Shown in pieces: positions 1 through 11,553 of a stretch of 64,000 bases of DNA (its first letter is position 1; the number at the start of each line of letters is the position of its first letter). The notes under the pieces are model-generated. The model worked only from the letters and a program-made list of their open reading frames with translations, made no database searches and was not told the origin of the DNA. The position numbers were made by a program, and so were the translations under genes. Source of the DNA: Sweltsa coloradensis (lineage: Eukaryota > Arthropoda > Insecta > Plecoptera > Chloroperlidae). Location of the stretch: assembly GCA_024449915.1 (NCBI GenBank), contig JAMZAV010000153.1, positions 496,001 to 560,000 of the forward strand, read 5' to 3'.

Positions 1-1818
1 CTATCCGAATAATTATCTACTCTAGCTGTAAATAAACTACAAAAATGAAGGGTGAATGTGGTTAAAGCAAAAAATAATCGCTAATGATGGTTGTAAGAAA
101 TATTGATATTGTTAACTTTTTATAATTAAGCTTTACAAGTATGTTAAAATTGAATGTGCACGTTTGTTGTTTAAAGGTTGGATGGAAGAAAAGGCGTTAA
201 CAACCTTAATCCCACCCCTAATAGAGTTTTATTAAGACGTGACAGTAAACGCCCCGTTAATGAAGACTCTCTAAAATAGCCGGGACATGCTAATGTATCC
301 ATTCCACTTTATTCATCGTCAAGTGGTCTTCGCCCTCTCCAAACATCATTTCCAATCCCTGTCAAACTAAGTCCAAAGCAGCACGGTCGATCGATCTAGA
401 ATCGGCCACTGCGATAAGTCTTCTCCGGCTATAAAACCGAGCTCACCGCAGCAGCGTCCTAAGGCTTCGGGCTATCACAGGCCGGATACACCTACACGTG
501 TGCTTATGTTGGGTTGTATAACATTGCACCACGTGTGTTTGCGCCTGGAGGGGGGGGGGGCTGGTTCACACGTGGTGGCACGAGATGTTCAACACGAGCT
601 TCTGTTCAGTAGAGGACTAAGACACGGTGTGTGAATCTACCCTGCACCAAACATGGCCTTAACGGTTTGAGGTGTCGTACACGCATGGAATTTGTTTTAT
701 TTTAAATATTAATTGAACAACTTCTTGATGGGCAATTCACGCCCTGTTTTCGACAAAACGTTTTTAATTTTCAGATAATATTTCAATAGTACAAACACGA
801 TTTTTCTAGAAAAAAGAGAAAGAAAAAAGAGGTTATAACATAATTATTATGTTCAAATTAACATTGTTAAATAAAAGACCAACTTAAGGGCAGTTGTCAA
901 AGAAGAATTCAAGAACTTGTATTGTATTTCAACGATTTATGGCCAACTTCCAAGATATGTTTATCTTAAATGTGAAACAGGTAAAGTTCTTACACTCTGG
1001 ATTTGGAACTGGTGTATTACAATTTTCCAATAATTGTAGGGGGCTGGAATTTAGCAGAGTTTTGATAAGTTTCTCATCTTCAAGAGGCAAATTATGGAGA
1101 TGATGTATGGGTTGTCTATAATTTCGTTGTTTAAAAATAGATACGAGATACCGACTGAAATATTACACAGATATAAAACGGAAAAATCTTATATTTGTGT
1201 GATTAATGTGATATTATTAGAACAACTAAACTAAACTGTTACAATAACGCTACCATTTATTATGAAAACAATAAAATAAATATATTAAAATTACTCTGAC
1301 TCTGATGCAGATGACAATTTAAAAATCTTTTGATTACTTAATTCGGAAGATAAATTCGTGAAAGTACAGGGTTAGAGTTCGAGTCGATGAATTCGTATAA
1401 AATAATTACATCACGTAACATCATTAGGTCACTTTATTATCGATCATAATAACATACGAAATAATTAACTCGACTCGAGGAATGTTTCATAAACGGTTAA
1501 TTTAAGGAGCACTCGTGTATCGTAACGGCAATTAATTAATGTGAACACGCACGTGTTATTAATAAGTGGAAAACATGTTGAACATTCGTGATTTTGTTTC
1601 CATTTCGTTGACAGACAGAAGTTCCGAGTCGTTCGTATTTTGTGCGTGCTGTAAATTTAATTGAAGGGGCATTTAGTAAATTATACCGACGGGACTTCGC
1701 GTTTCACGTTCAACGGATGATTGTCACGCCAGCTCGATGGCTACACGGGAGAAACTTTGGCGGCAATTTAAGTACTAGTGCACCAAAACATTATGATACT
1801 TTAAAATCGGTAGTTTAC
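1..1818. other. No gene seen; AT-rich non-coding DNA
   Basis: No open frame here has splice borders or a recognisable domain. A TATA-like TATAAAA lies near 430 on the plus strand, followed by a GC-richer stretch to about 500, but no convincing start codon or exon follows. A run of 11 G ends at 560. Confidence 0.5.
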
Positions 1819-1819
1819 A

Positions 1820-1925
1820 TGACACAAATATCATTTTGACCGCAATTAATGAAAATATGTTATGTTTATGAATAACACAAATATCATTTTGCCCGCAATT
1901 AATGAAAATATATTATGTTTATTAA
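1820..1925 (+). repeat. Two-copy tandem duplication, about 55-bp unit
   Basis: A unit beginning ACACAAATATCATTTTG and running through AATTAATGAAAATAT is present twice in a row, with only a few substitutions between copies. Nothing coding is attached to it. Confidence 0.8.
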
Positions 1926-2328
1926 GATTTTGTAAACATTTATTTAACTTTTTCTACATCTACAAACATTCTTCAACCTAATGATAGACCCACAAAAATG
2001 TTTAAATTTCGTTTCTATATGAGAATAATTTCCTAAACATAGAATTTCAACGGGAAATTTTGTAAATTAAATTATTAATATTTTTAGACAAAACTGTATC
2101 AAAGCTGAAACTTTTTCACTAGGTGAAACAGATAACACTTTTTTGTTGATTTCGCTTAAACTCTGCAAACTAACTTTTAAGAACGGAATTCGTAGAGCGT
2201 GAAGCGCCCCTTTAAACAATAATGTCCATTTACACACGACTGTACAGAAAAACGTGGGTTTGAGCGAGGTGAATGTGTGTGTATGTATGACACGTGGGAG
2301 GAGTGTGGAGGGGGGGTAGAGTACTTAC

Positions 2329-2356
2329 AGTGTCGCACACGTGGCGAGTCCGGCAT
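2329..2356 (-). CDS. Candidate first coding exon (9 codons plus 1 nt)
   Basis: On the minus strand, GCAGCG-ATG opens a frame reading MPDSPRVRH plus one base, then meets a strong donor, T|GTAAGTACT, at 2328. An in-frame TAG lies 12 nt upstream of the ATG (2371-2369), so this is the first Met of its frame. The exon ends in phase 1, the same phase as the spectrin-repeat exon at 58172-58046, so both could join the same downstream exon outside the window. A second GTAAGT at 2389-2384, upstream of the ATG, could instead be used as a 5'UTR donor and would exclude this ATG. No homology is recognisable in nine residues. Calling it an alternative start of the dystrophin-like gene is inference. Confidence 0.3.
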
Positions 2357-2600
2357 CGCTGCAGGGTCCTAGTCACACGTCACACTTACGTCACTGTACA
2401 CACGCGGTGGGGTAGCGGAGAAGCGCGCGGTCTCGCCTCCAGTCGGCGTCTGAGTCAGAGTGCGACTGTGCCCGGCCGGGACGCGGTGCGTCGCGGCGCT
2501 GGAGGGGAGGGGGCGCGGGAGGGGAGGCAGCCGCAGAGGGCTTCGACGTCGGGTCTTTCAGATCGCGGAATTAAGCCACCTCTGCAAGACTAATTAACCT
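2357..2600 (-). promoter_or_regulatory. CpG-rich block, candidate promoter/5'UTR
   Basis: This is one of the most GC- and CpG-rich stretches of an otherwise AT-rich window, with many CG dinucleotides between about 2400 and 2560. A CRE-like TGACGTAA (minus strand, 2393-2386) lies about 30 bp upstream of the candidate ATG, and CACGTG E-boxes occur near 2291 and 2338. I see no TATA box at a sensible distance, which would fit a CpG-type promoter. The plus strand also has a 99-codon frame here, which I attribute to GC-rich composition. Confidence 0.35.
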
Positions 2601-3394
2601 TTTACTACCTGTGTACTTCCAGCCAAAGTGTTTAGTAACGGGTCTTAGACGTTGGTAATAAAAGTGTTGACAAAATTTTAAAGACATGAACAACTAAGTA
2701 AAACCCTGCGAAAGGCCAATAAGTGAAACAATGAAAATTAAAATATTTTAGAAAGAATGCTAAATTGTGTGTTTACAAACAATTTGCATGGGATTTCGAT
2801 TAGTGTGCTAATGTAGTTGTAGAATTTCTCAAAATATATGTACACCTATAAACAGCTGCCATAACGATAATGTATTATCCTTACGTTTAAATACAAAAAA
2901 TAATCAAATCTGCAAAAAAGAAGTAAAAAGAATATATTTGAAGTTTTCTGTCACATACTCACCAAAAATACAGCACCAAAGGATTTGATAGAAATCAAGT
3001 TTTATAAATGCGAAATAGTCGCCTAAAGTCGGAATGTTATTATTTAAGATTGTTCAAATATACAGAATTAGTTAATAAATAGTGGACAATCATATGAACA
3101 ACAAATACAAATAATTCAAAGCATGGTGATTTACAAGAATGAAAGTTATTGAAGATTAATCTAAGAAAAGCAAACGTTAGTTTTGCAAATTCATTTTTAT
3201 TGCGTTTTTAACGTTTTTAGAAAATGAATATTCCCCGTCTTCACCAAGCTTGAAATATGTTTAATAGCTTATGGTAAATGAAAAAGCTAACAAATGAAAC
3301 GCAAAACTATCAACAGTGGCAGAAAAAGATAACGTTTCCCTACAGAACTAAACAAAGTTTTAAATATGTTTAATGGTCTCTGGTAACTAACTGA

Positions 3395-3425
<31 letters not shown>

Positions 3426-4315
3426 CTACCCCAAGCACCGATACGGATAATTCTCGGAAAAACAGGACGAAACTTCTAAACTTACGAGAACTCTCAATCG
3501 CTAAAGTGAGCACAAAGAAAGAACAAAACGAAAGCGAAAAAACAACCCGTCAATTCGCCTTTTCAACGCGACATGAACGCGGCGTAGAATGCATGCTGCA
3601 TGAAGGTCTATTGGCACGCATTACACGTGACGTGTTATCAGGTTCTTACCGCTAGTAGCTTGACAAATAGAGTGCACATACGAGTGATAAGAACGAGTGA
3701 GATCGCAGGTAAGTAGTGTGCACTTGACACGGAACCTGGAGACTTACGTTTATCTCAAGTGCCTCACTCGGCCAGCATTCAAGACGCACTGCAGCACTCA
3801 CGATGCGGAAACATTGTGCAAAATTCGACGACCATTAACAAAACTAAAAATATTCATAATCACTATTACTGTCTTCCTTTGTAAGTAAGTTTTGTAACAG
3901 AATAGGATATGCGTTATAAATACAAAATAATAATCGTTATAATAGGTTTGTATATAAGTACTTTGCTAATTAGTGTAAGTATATTTTATACTCTTAAAAT
4001 ATATTCTTGCCGCACCATCTAATTGTACAAGGTCGAACATTTCCTCAAACTAATTCAATTTACAGGCTAAGGGTCTGAGAGAAAAATAGAAAAATTACAA
4101 TACATAAAGTTGGAAAATAATGTCTAAGAAAATGTCCGCCTTAATGCATCTTCTTCTGTGAAGTCAAGATTTGAGTGTCATTCAAGTTCAGCTTTACGGC
4201 TAAATGATTGCAGGATCAACAGATGACAGCGTCGAGGGGGGCTTTCAACACTCACAACAACGACGACAATAACGCGCGTCGCCTTGACGAAGCGTCTCGC
4301 ATGGCCAACGAAACG
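2601..4315. other. No gene seen; contains (GA)n at 3394-3421
   Basis: AT-rich DNA with a 27-bp GA microsatellite at 3394-3421. The short open frame on the plus strand near 3697-3888 has no domain and no splice context. Confidence 0.5.
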
Positions 4316-4470
4316 CGCCCACACGCGCACAATCTCACCCTCACACGCGCATATACACGCGCACAATCTCACCCTCACACGCGCCCACACGCGCACAATC
4401 TCACCCCCTCACGCGCATATACACACACAAGACGCGCACAATCTCACTCTCACACGCGCATACACACACA
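4316..4470 (+). repeat. Minisatellite, 34-bp unit, about 4 copies
   Basis: The core CGCGCACAATCTCAC recurs near 4325, 4359, 4393 and 4434, spaced 34, 34 and 41 bp apart and joined by CACACGCGC and ATACACAC blocks. The array produces overlapping, low-complexity open frames on both strands, none of which looks real. Confidence 0.85.
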
Positions 4471-7400
4471 AGGGCGAGAAAGACGTATTTACCGATAAAG
4501 CACACCTGTATGATTGATCACCGTATTGTTTGGGGGCGATTACGACCCATTGTGGGGCTGCTCATCCACGCGTCCAACTTTCTGTAGATCCATTACAATA
4601 CACATTAATTACAAAGTGTCAGGTGTCAGAAGATGGGACCCTAGAACAGGAGATGCCGGCAGTGATGCCAACGTAAAGCCCATCGATCCACCCACCACCC
4701 AGGGGCACCAACTGTCGCGGTAGCGCGCGGCTTAGACGGGACCGGGCTCTTTTACATACTTAATGCAGGAGCCGGTAATTCCAAACTACGTCCGTGACTG
4801 TGAATAAATTTTCATTTAAGTTGTAATAAATTCGTGTCGGGTCTCGAGGAGGAGGAAGACTGTGTTCTTATTTGATCGGACGGACCTAGGGTACTGTTCG
4901 ACAGATCTAAGCTATTTGATGTCAGACACGACGTCGTCAAACTATCGAGGGGGGGGGCCGGTAAGGGACGCGAAATGGGGGGCGAGTATTCTTTAGCCGG
5001 AGGGAAATGTCCCCTGATAAGCCCGGAGAGACTTTTATTGCGGCGAAAACATCGCGCTTGAATGAGATAAGGGGGTGTGAAAAGTAGATTTTACAACTCA
5101 CTGGTTTAACAAGGAACTCACTCACCTCTCATGGAAACACTCAGTATATAAAATAAGATGTAAATAAGAACTTCGTGAAGTAGTGAAGTCGTGATTCTTC
5201 ATTGAAACTGAACTTACAAATAGAACGGCAAAGAAATACAATAAAAGCGTGAACGTAAAGTGCTGGAAACACAACACAGTGTCAACATCTGACGTTGACA
5301 GTAAGGGTTGTAAATCAAAATGGCATAAACGATAAAATAGTATACAACACACAATGTTTTCCTCTTGGTACCGCATCAGATACTCTCAGAACGTGGAAAC
5401 CGTTTACACAAGAAACGTCGTTAATCTTTCGGGAGGAAAATGTGGGGGTTTGTTTTGAACACCGACACACAACAAGAGAAAAACGATACGTTCCATAAAA
5501 TCCACGTGATAATACATCATGCTTTTCTTTAAATGTAATAATATACCTTGCATTGTATATTTATATAATGAAAGGGTAACATGAATCTTTATATCTTAAT
5601 TGATAATGTGCGGAATTTAGGTATGATGACCTGTTCTTGTAATAAAATAAATGTAATTTTTCGATTTTTCGAGGATCTTTCTCAAGCCGAAATGTCACAT
5701 AGAAATGGTTACATCAACTTGGTAAATTGGGGTGTGAATTACTTCTGCACAGTTATACGTATGAAGTCGCTATAAGTCACTGGCATCATGCTTATAATCG
5801 AGCACGGTCTGCGAAGCTAGCGGTCACGGCCGCGGTCGTTCGTTCTTTGCTACTCGATTCCCCCTCCTGCCCCTTCGCCGGGTCGTCTAAAATAACGCGA
5901 CAACGTTCAAATCACAAAAGTCGAACTTTCAGTACAAACAGGAAATAATGTGTTTTCTGATCTAAACAAATCATTTAGAATGGAATAAAAAACTTTGCAA
6001 CGTTGGTTTTTGCGGTTTAACTTTTTAGACGGGGCCTAGTTCGAAAGAATTGATAAGGTTTTATCTGTCCATAATAAGAATGAAGTGCAATCAATTAAGT
6101 TGCTATCGATATTCAATGGAATTAATTACGTTTAGCGGTTAAATATCTCATTATGGTTTTGAAGTGGACTTAAGCTTTTTGATGAGACTTCAAGGACCAT
6201 TATTAGTTTTCGAGAAGGTAATCAATATTGTGAATTGGTTTATTCAAGTATTCATCACTCTCCCGCTGAAATTTAAACAATTCAAGAGAAATAATTCCTT
6301 CTTTGAGACTATTTGGGAAAGAAAACTTAACGAAATAAACAAAATAAAAACAAACGATAGAATTAGAGAAACGTCTTCGTTATTCCCCCTGTTTCGTTAC
6401 GCACGCACATTTTATGATAGCATTAGCAGCGAACGCAAGCGGGAGATGATAAACAAATAGAGTGAGCGAGAGAGAGAGAGAGAGAAATCTTGTTGTTTAA
6501 GTAGTTTACTTGATGCCGACTGAAATCTCGTCTAACTTAATAATAACATTGTCCGTCCCTCTTGAAATACGACTAGAAGACGGAATTAACTAGAGGGTTC
6601 TCGGGGGGCAAGGTGCGCGCAAACTGCTGATCGAGAGTAACTCCCCCTCTCATCCCCCCACCCTCTCCCGCACATGTTTAACTCAAAACTCGCCCACTCA
6701 AAACTTTTAATAACCAGTAAGTAGATGCATATAAATTTTCTCGGGTGAAATATTTATAATTTTGTTCAATTTTCTAAGTCGTTTTTCTCGATTTTCCGTA
6801 TCCCTCGTTCTTCTATCATACCCTACACGAATGCGTCTTCATTCTACTCGATTTCCTTTCAATTGTGCGCCGAGTTCCTTTTTCCAATCCCTTATTATTA
6901 TCATTCGTCTTCCACGTGAACTAACCCGCGTTTTCTCGTCTCATCCACGATAGCCGACGACCGTCTGAAGTTTGCGTACAGGTTTGTGAATAATTCCGGG
7001 CGCTGTGCAACAGATGCCGGTATCCACTGCGACATAGACACCCGCTGCCCTGCGGTACTACCCCCACCCTTGCACGTGTAACCTTGAAACACAAGACAAA
7101 CCTCGTAAAAGTTGAACCCCTAAAACGCGAGCGTCTATCGAATTACCATGTTTCAAAACACCAATATCGTTATCGAAATTCGTTAACCCGCAGAATTTAG
7201 AACGCGAATTCTTGTTCGAAAATGTCTTAGCAAGTGCAAGGAGTTTCAAATGTTTCGCGTAAGTTTATCAACGTAAACCTCGACTAAACGCCTGCTAACC
7301 TGTCGGGTATCGCTATGAGCTTCGTCTCGTAAGACACTGTGCGGCAACAGATTGGGGTAGTGAGGAAGGGGGGGGTCTGCATGTTATAGAGCAGCATATA

Positions 7401-7639
7401 TATACGCCGGTACAAATCCTCCCCCTCCTCCCATAAAACTGCGACTCACAAATAACACGCTCTCCCAAACGACCGGGGTATGCTAAGAGGCCGCCTACGC
7501 ACTCCCCTAGGTATTCCCGAACATAATACCGAGGCTGCACGAAGAATGTCGAAGAGGGTTCATGAATGAAATACGAAATCTTCTGATAAACACAATTAAG
7601 TTGGATGTCAGAGTAGGGAACATGGGTTTTGAGTGACAC
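4471..7639. other. No gene seen
   Basis: Mixed AT-rich DNA with a GC-rich patch at about 5790-5890 and a GA microsatellite at 6468-6485. Several open frames of 60-110 codons lack domains and exon borders. Confidence 0.5.
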
Positions 7640-9640
7640 AAGCACAAAATAGAACTGTTTTATATTCTACGACTAATTTGTTAACTGGGTGGAGTAGTAA
7701 TACACTGTAAGCGAACGTGTTTTCAGCAGCATTACAAGTAGATCATAAGCAAACATAAAAGAAAATTACAAGTTTTCGACCCGGCACCTCCACCAAAAGT
7801 GAAATAATTTTTATAAACTAAATATTAAACAATAACAACTTGAGAAATACCCGGTCCCAAGTATTGGTTGTGTTCATAAGACGAATACATTTTGCTCTGG
7901 ATTAGTTTGATTTAATTTAATTCGAACGGAAGGCAAAGATAGAGTTCAGAATGTAATAAAAATGATTTTCGAAAAACAAAAGTAAACTGTTTTCATATTC
8001 TACAGCAAACGTGTTAGCTAATTGGAGAAGTAATCAGCATTTCACACAACAGTTTCAAGCAGCATCCCAAGAACATTGTAAGTAAACATCATTTAAATAT
8101 AATAAATTTCTAACTCGGCACCTCCATCAAAAGTGCAATAATTTTATTTTTGCATTCTAATCGTCTAGTTCAGAATCGAAATGTATAAAACAAACAAACA
8201 ACTTGAGACTACTCGGGCTTCAAGCATTGGTTGCAGTTCATAAGACGAATACAATTACTCCCGGATTGGTTTTATTTACATTTGAATTCGAAACGGAAGA
8301 CAAAGATAGTGTTCAGAATGTAATGAAATTATTTTCAAAATACAAAAGTGTATATTCTACAACAAACGTGTTAGTTAGTTAGTTAGTAGTCAGCATTGCA
8401 CACGACAGTTTAAAGCAACATCACAAGAACGACAAACTAGGTAAACAACATTTAAAAATAAACAAGTTTTCAACCCGGCGCCTCCACCAAAAGTGGAATT
8501 ATTTTATTTTATTTTTGCATTCTTATCTGTCTAGTTCATAATCGAAATGTATAAAACAAATAAACACCTGAGAATACTCGGATCCGACTATTGGTTATAG
8601 TTCACAAGACGAATACATTTGCTCTCGGATTAGTTTGATTTACATTTGAATTCGAAACGGAAGGCAAAGATTCAGAATGTAATAAAATTATTTTCGAAAA
8701 AGAAAAGTGAACTGTTTTCATATTCTACAGCAAACGTGTTAGCTAATTGGAGAAGTAATCAGCATTTCACACAACAGTTTAAAGCAGCATTACAAGAACA
8801 TCATAATTAAACATCATTGAAAAATAAATAAGTTTCTAACTCGGCACCTCCACAAAAAGTGCAATAATTTTATTTCTGAATTCTAATCGTCTAGTTCAAA
8901 ATCAAAATATATAATACAAATAAACAACAGAGAATACTCGGACTCCCAAGTATTGGTTTTAGTTCATAAGACGAAAATACATTTGCTCGCGGATTAGTTT
9001 GATTTACATTTGAATTCGAAACGGAAGGCAAAGATAATGTTATGATTGTATTAAAATTATTTTAAAAAACAAAAGTGAACTGTTTTCATATTCTACAACA
9101 AACGTGTAAATTAGTTGGGAGTAGTAATCAGCATTGCACACAAAAGTTTAGAGCAGAAGCACAAGAACATCATAAGTAAATATTTAAAAATAAACGAGTT
9201 TCTAACCCGGCACCTCCACCAAAAGTGCAATATTTTTTTGCATTCTAATCTGTCTAGTTCATAATCGAAATTTATAATACAAATAAACAACTTGAGAATA
9301 CTCGGACTCCATTAGAATTCGAAACGGAAGGCACAGGTAGTGTTCAGAATGTAATAGAATTATTTTCAATTGAAGTACGTTTTCATATTCTACAACAAAC
9401 GAGTTAGGTACTTGGAGTAGTGGTCAGCTCAGCATTGTACACGACAGTTTAAAGCAGCATCACAAGAAAATCATAATTAAATGTCATTTAAAAATAAACA
9501 AGTTTTAAACCCGGCACCTCCACCAAAAGTGAAATTATTTTATTTTTCCGTTCCGTCTAGTTTATGTACGGAATGTATAAAACAAACAACTTGAGAATTC
9601 TCGGACCTTAAGTATTGGTTGTAGTACAAAAGATGGAACA
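7640..9640 (+). repeat. Satellite-like tandem array, 6 diverged units of about 300-366 bp
   Basis: The most conserved 16 bases, CCCGGCACCTCCACCA or close variants, start at 7780, 8114, 8474, 8840, 9206 and 9510, giving steps of 334, 360, 366, 366 and 304 bp. The rest of the unit also repeats: a block with TTCTACAACAAACGTGTTAG, a block with GAATTCGAAACGGAAGGCA and a block with GTCTAGTTCATAATCGAAA recur in the same order. Copies differ by many substitutions and small indels, so this is an old array. No coding frame spans a unit. The shared motif matches the 3' end of alanine tRNA including CCA. Confidence 0.9.
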
Positions 9641-11537
9641 ACAACTAACATAAAAGTTTACTCGAGCCCCAGAATGTAGAGGTAAAACTCAACATATTTT
9701 CTCATCCCACTGTTCTACAAAAAGAAAAGAATTATCTTAATTCAATTCCTAAGATGCAATTATTGTTTTTGTTTTAGTTTCATAATAGCAATACATTAAC
9801 ACACAAATGCGTCACGTTGAAACACAAATAGTTTCCACCCCCCTCACGGCCTCGACGCATGGCATGGTAAACCACGTCACGTCACGTCACAACAGGTAAC
9901 GCCGTAGTAATTGCAAGAGCGACAAGAACTTGGTTAAACACGTCACGGTGTAATTGCACCCGTCTACTTGACGCTGTAGAACAGATCATGGGCTAGAAAT
10001 ATGTCACAACATTGCTCAACGTGGCACATGACACAATGCATGGCGTGCGACTGTTTTTATAGGCTACAGTCCTCAACGAAATCCATCTCAATTCAATACG
10101 CATATTGTGGATGAAGAATAAATTGCTTGTCTTTGCTTTTCAAAGTGTTTGTCTTTCTCAATGATATATCATATTGTAAGACTCAGATGCCGAATAAATA
10201 CATAAATTGTCATAGTTCAGAGAAAGCCCAACTCGTGCTGGTTATGTAATATTAAACTGTTTAGCCAAATAAAAATAATTTTTCGATAATGAATATATTT
10301 TATTTTTAGATGAATCAAAATGTCATTGATTATTGTTTAAATGATTGCCTGAATTTTATACGAATGTATGGATAAAAGAACGGGTAATCAGAGAATATGC
10401 ACTCAAGAGATAATCAGGCACATTCAGCAAAGAGATAGTAAAAGACTGTTCAAGAGGTTTACAGAGAGAATTCGGAGTGAGAAAATACCCTGCGGTCAAC
10501 AATTTACTCGAAACAGCGTAAACAACGCGTGATGCCCACGGCGAGTGGGATTCAGCCACTGCGGTAAGAGCTAGCCTCTTAGCGGGTAAATATTTAACTC
10601 GCATTGTGTTGCAGAATTCAACTGGCCGGTGTTTGTCTTTGTCTTTGTCTTTGTCGGAGCGAAGAGGCATCAACTTTTCATCGGGCTCGCCGTACAAGGT
10701 GTGACGTCACGAAATATTCATGGGAATATGATGCCCGAGGTGTTTACCGATCACGTGACTGTTATGTGTGGCCCCCCAACACGAGGTTGTCGTATTCTAA
10801 GTGAGGACACATTAACTTCACTAGTGTCGTGTCAAATAGACATATGAAATATTATGTATTTATTATTTTCCCAAATTGTTAGCATAACAAAATATTCGGT
10901 TTGGAACAACTAGAATTACATCGTTACTCTTAAGTCAAACCGGCCTATTGTATTCAAGTAGAACATTGGAGACTGCAGTCAAAACTTATCGTAAAACCTA
11001 AGCCTCAACCGGGAAAAGAAGGTTCAATAAATAATTAAACATTATAAAATCAACACCAAATAATTATGTGATAAGCAAGACAGTCTTACAAATTAATCAC
11101 ACTAGACGCTAGATAGTTTAGATTTTAGTTAGATTGCCGGTAGAGGTGTAGGCCTTGATTTAATTAATTAATTTTGTTTTTGATGTGTTTCAGTTAAAAA
11201 TACCAGCAGAATTTTGCGTTGCTATATTTGTATACAAACGGAACGGTATTGGTAAGCGTATTCAATTATTAATTTTAGATTCCAGGAAAATGTTTTGTGC
11301 TTATTTTATAGAGTTAGTTAATTAATATAATGCCCACACATAAGATTTAAATAATAATAATAATAATAATAATAATAATTATATCATTTTTTAAACAAAA
11401 CAATGAATAGTTGCAAATAAATAGGAGTCGAATATCGTAGATAAACTAAAAAAATAGTTTATTGTTAATAATTATAATTATTATTAATATTAGCTATACA
11501 CAGCGTGCGGAGTGTAGAACGTATCAACAAGTTAGGT
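9641..11537. other. No gene seen; ACGTCACGTCAC cluster
   Basis: AT-rich DNA. Around 9870-9890 a short run of CACGTCACGTCACGTCAC gives overlapping E-box/CRE-like sites. An AAT microsatellite lies at about 11351-11383. Frames at 10356-10850 are low-complexity CTTTGT-type repeats. Confidence 0.5.
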
Positions 11538-11553
11538 TGGTGGAGGTGCCGGG
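11538..11553 (-). other. Single copy of the tRNA-Ala-like 16-mer
   Basis: The minus strand here reads CCCGGCACCTCCACCA, identical to the core of both satellites, while the flanks are unrelated to either. On the plus strand it reads TGGTGGAGGTGCCGGG, which has the form of a retrotransposon primer binding site beginning with TGG. Confidence 0.7.

Noticed and set aside
2294..2593. 99-codon Arg/Gly-rich plus-strand frame in the CpG-rich block
   Set aside because: Explained by high GC content; the minus strand has the better start, stop and donor arrangement.
7640..9640. CRISPR-like array, because a short motif recurs at regular spacing
   Set aside because: The spacers are themselves repeats of each other and the genome is eukaryotic; it is a satellite.
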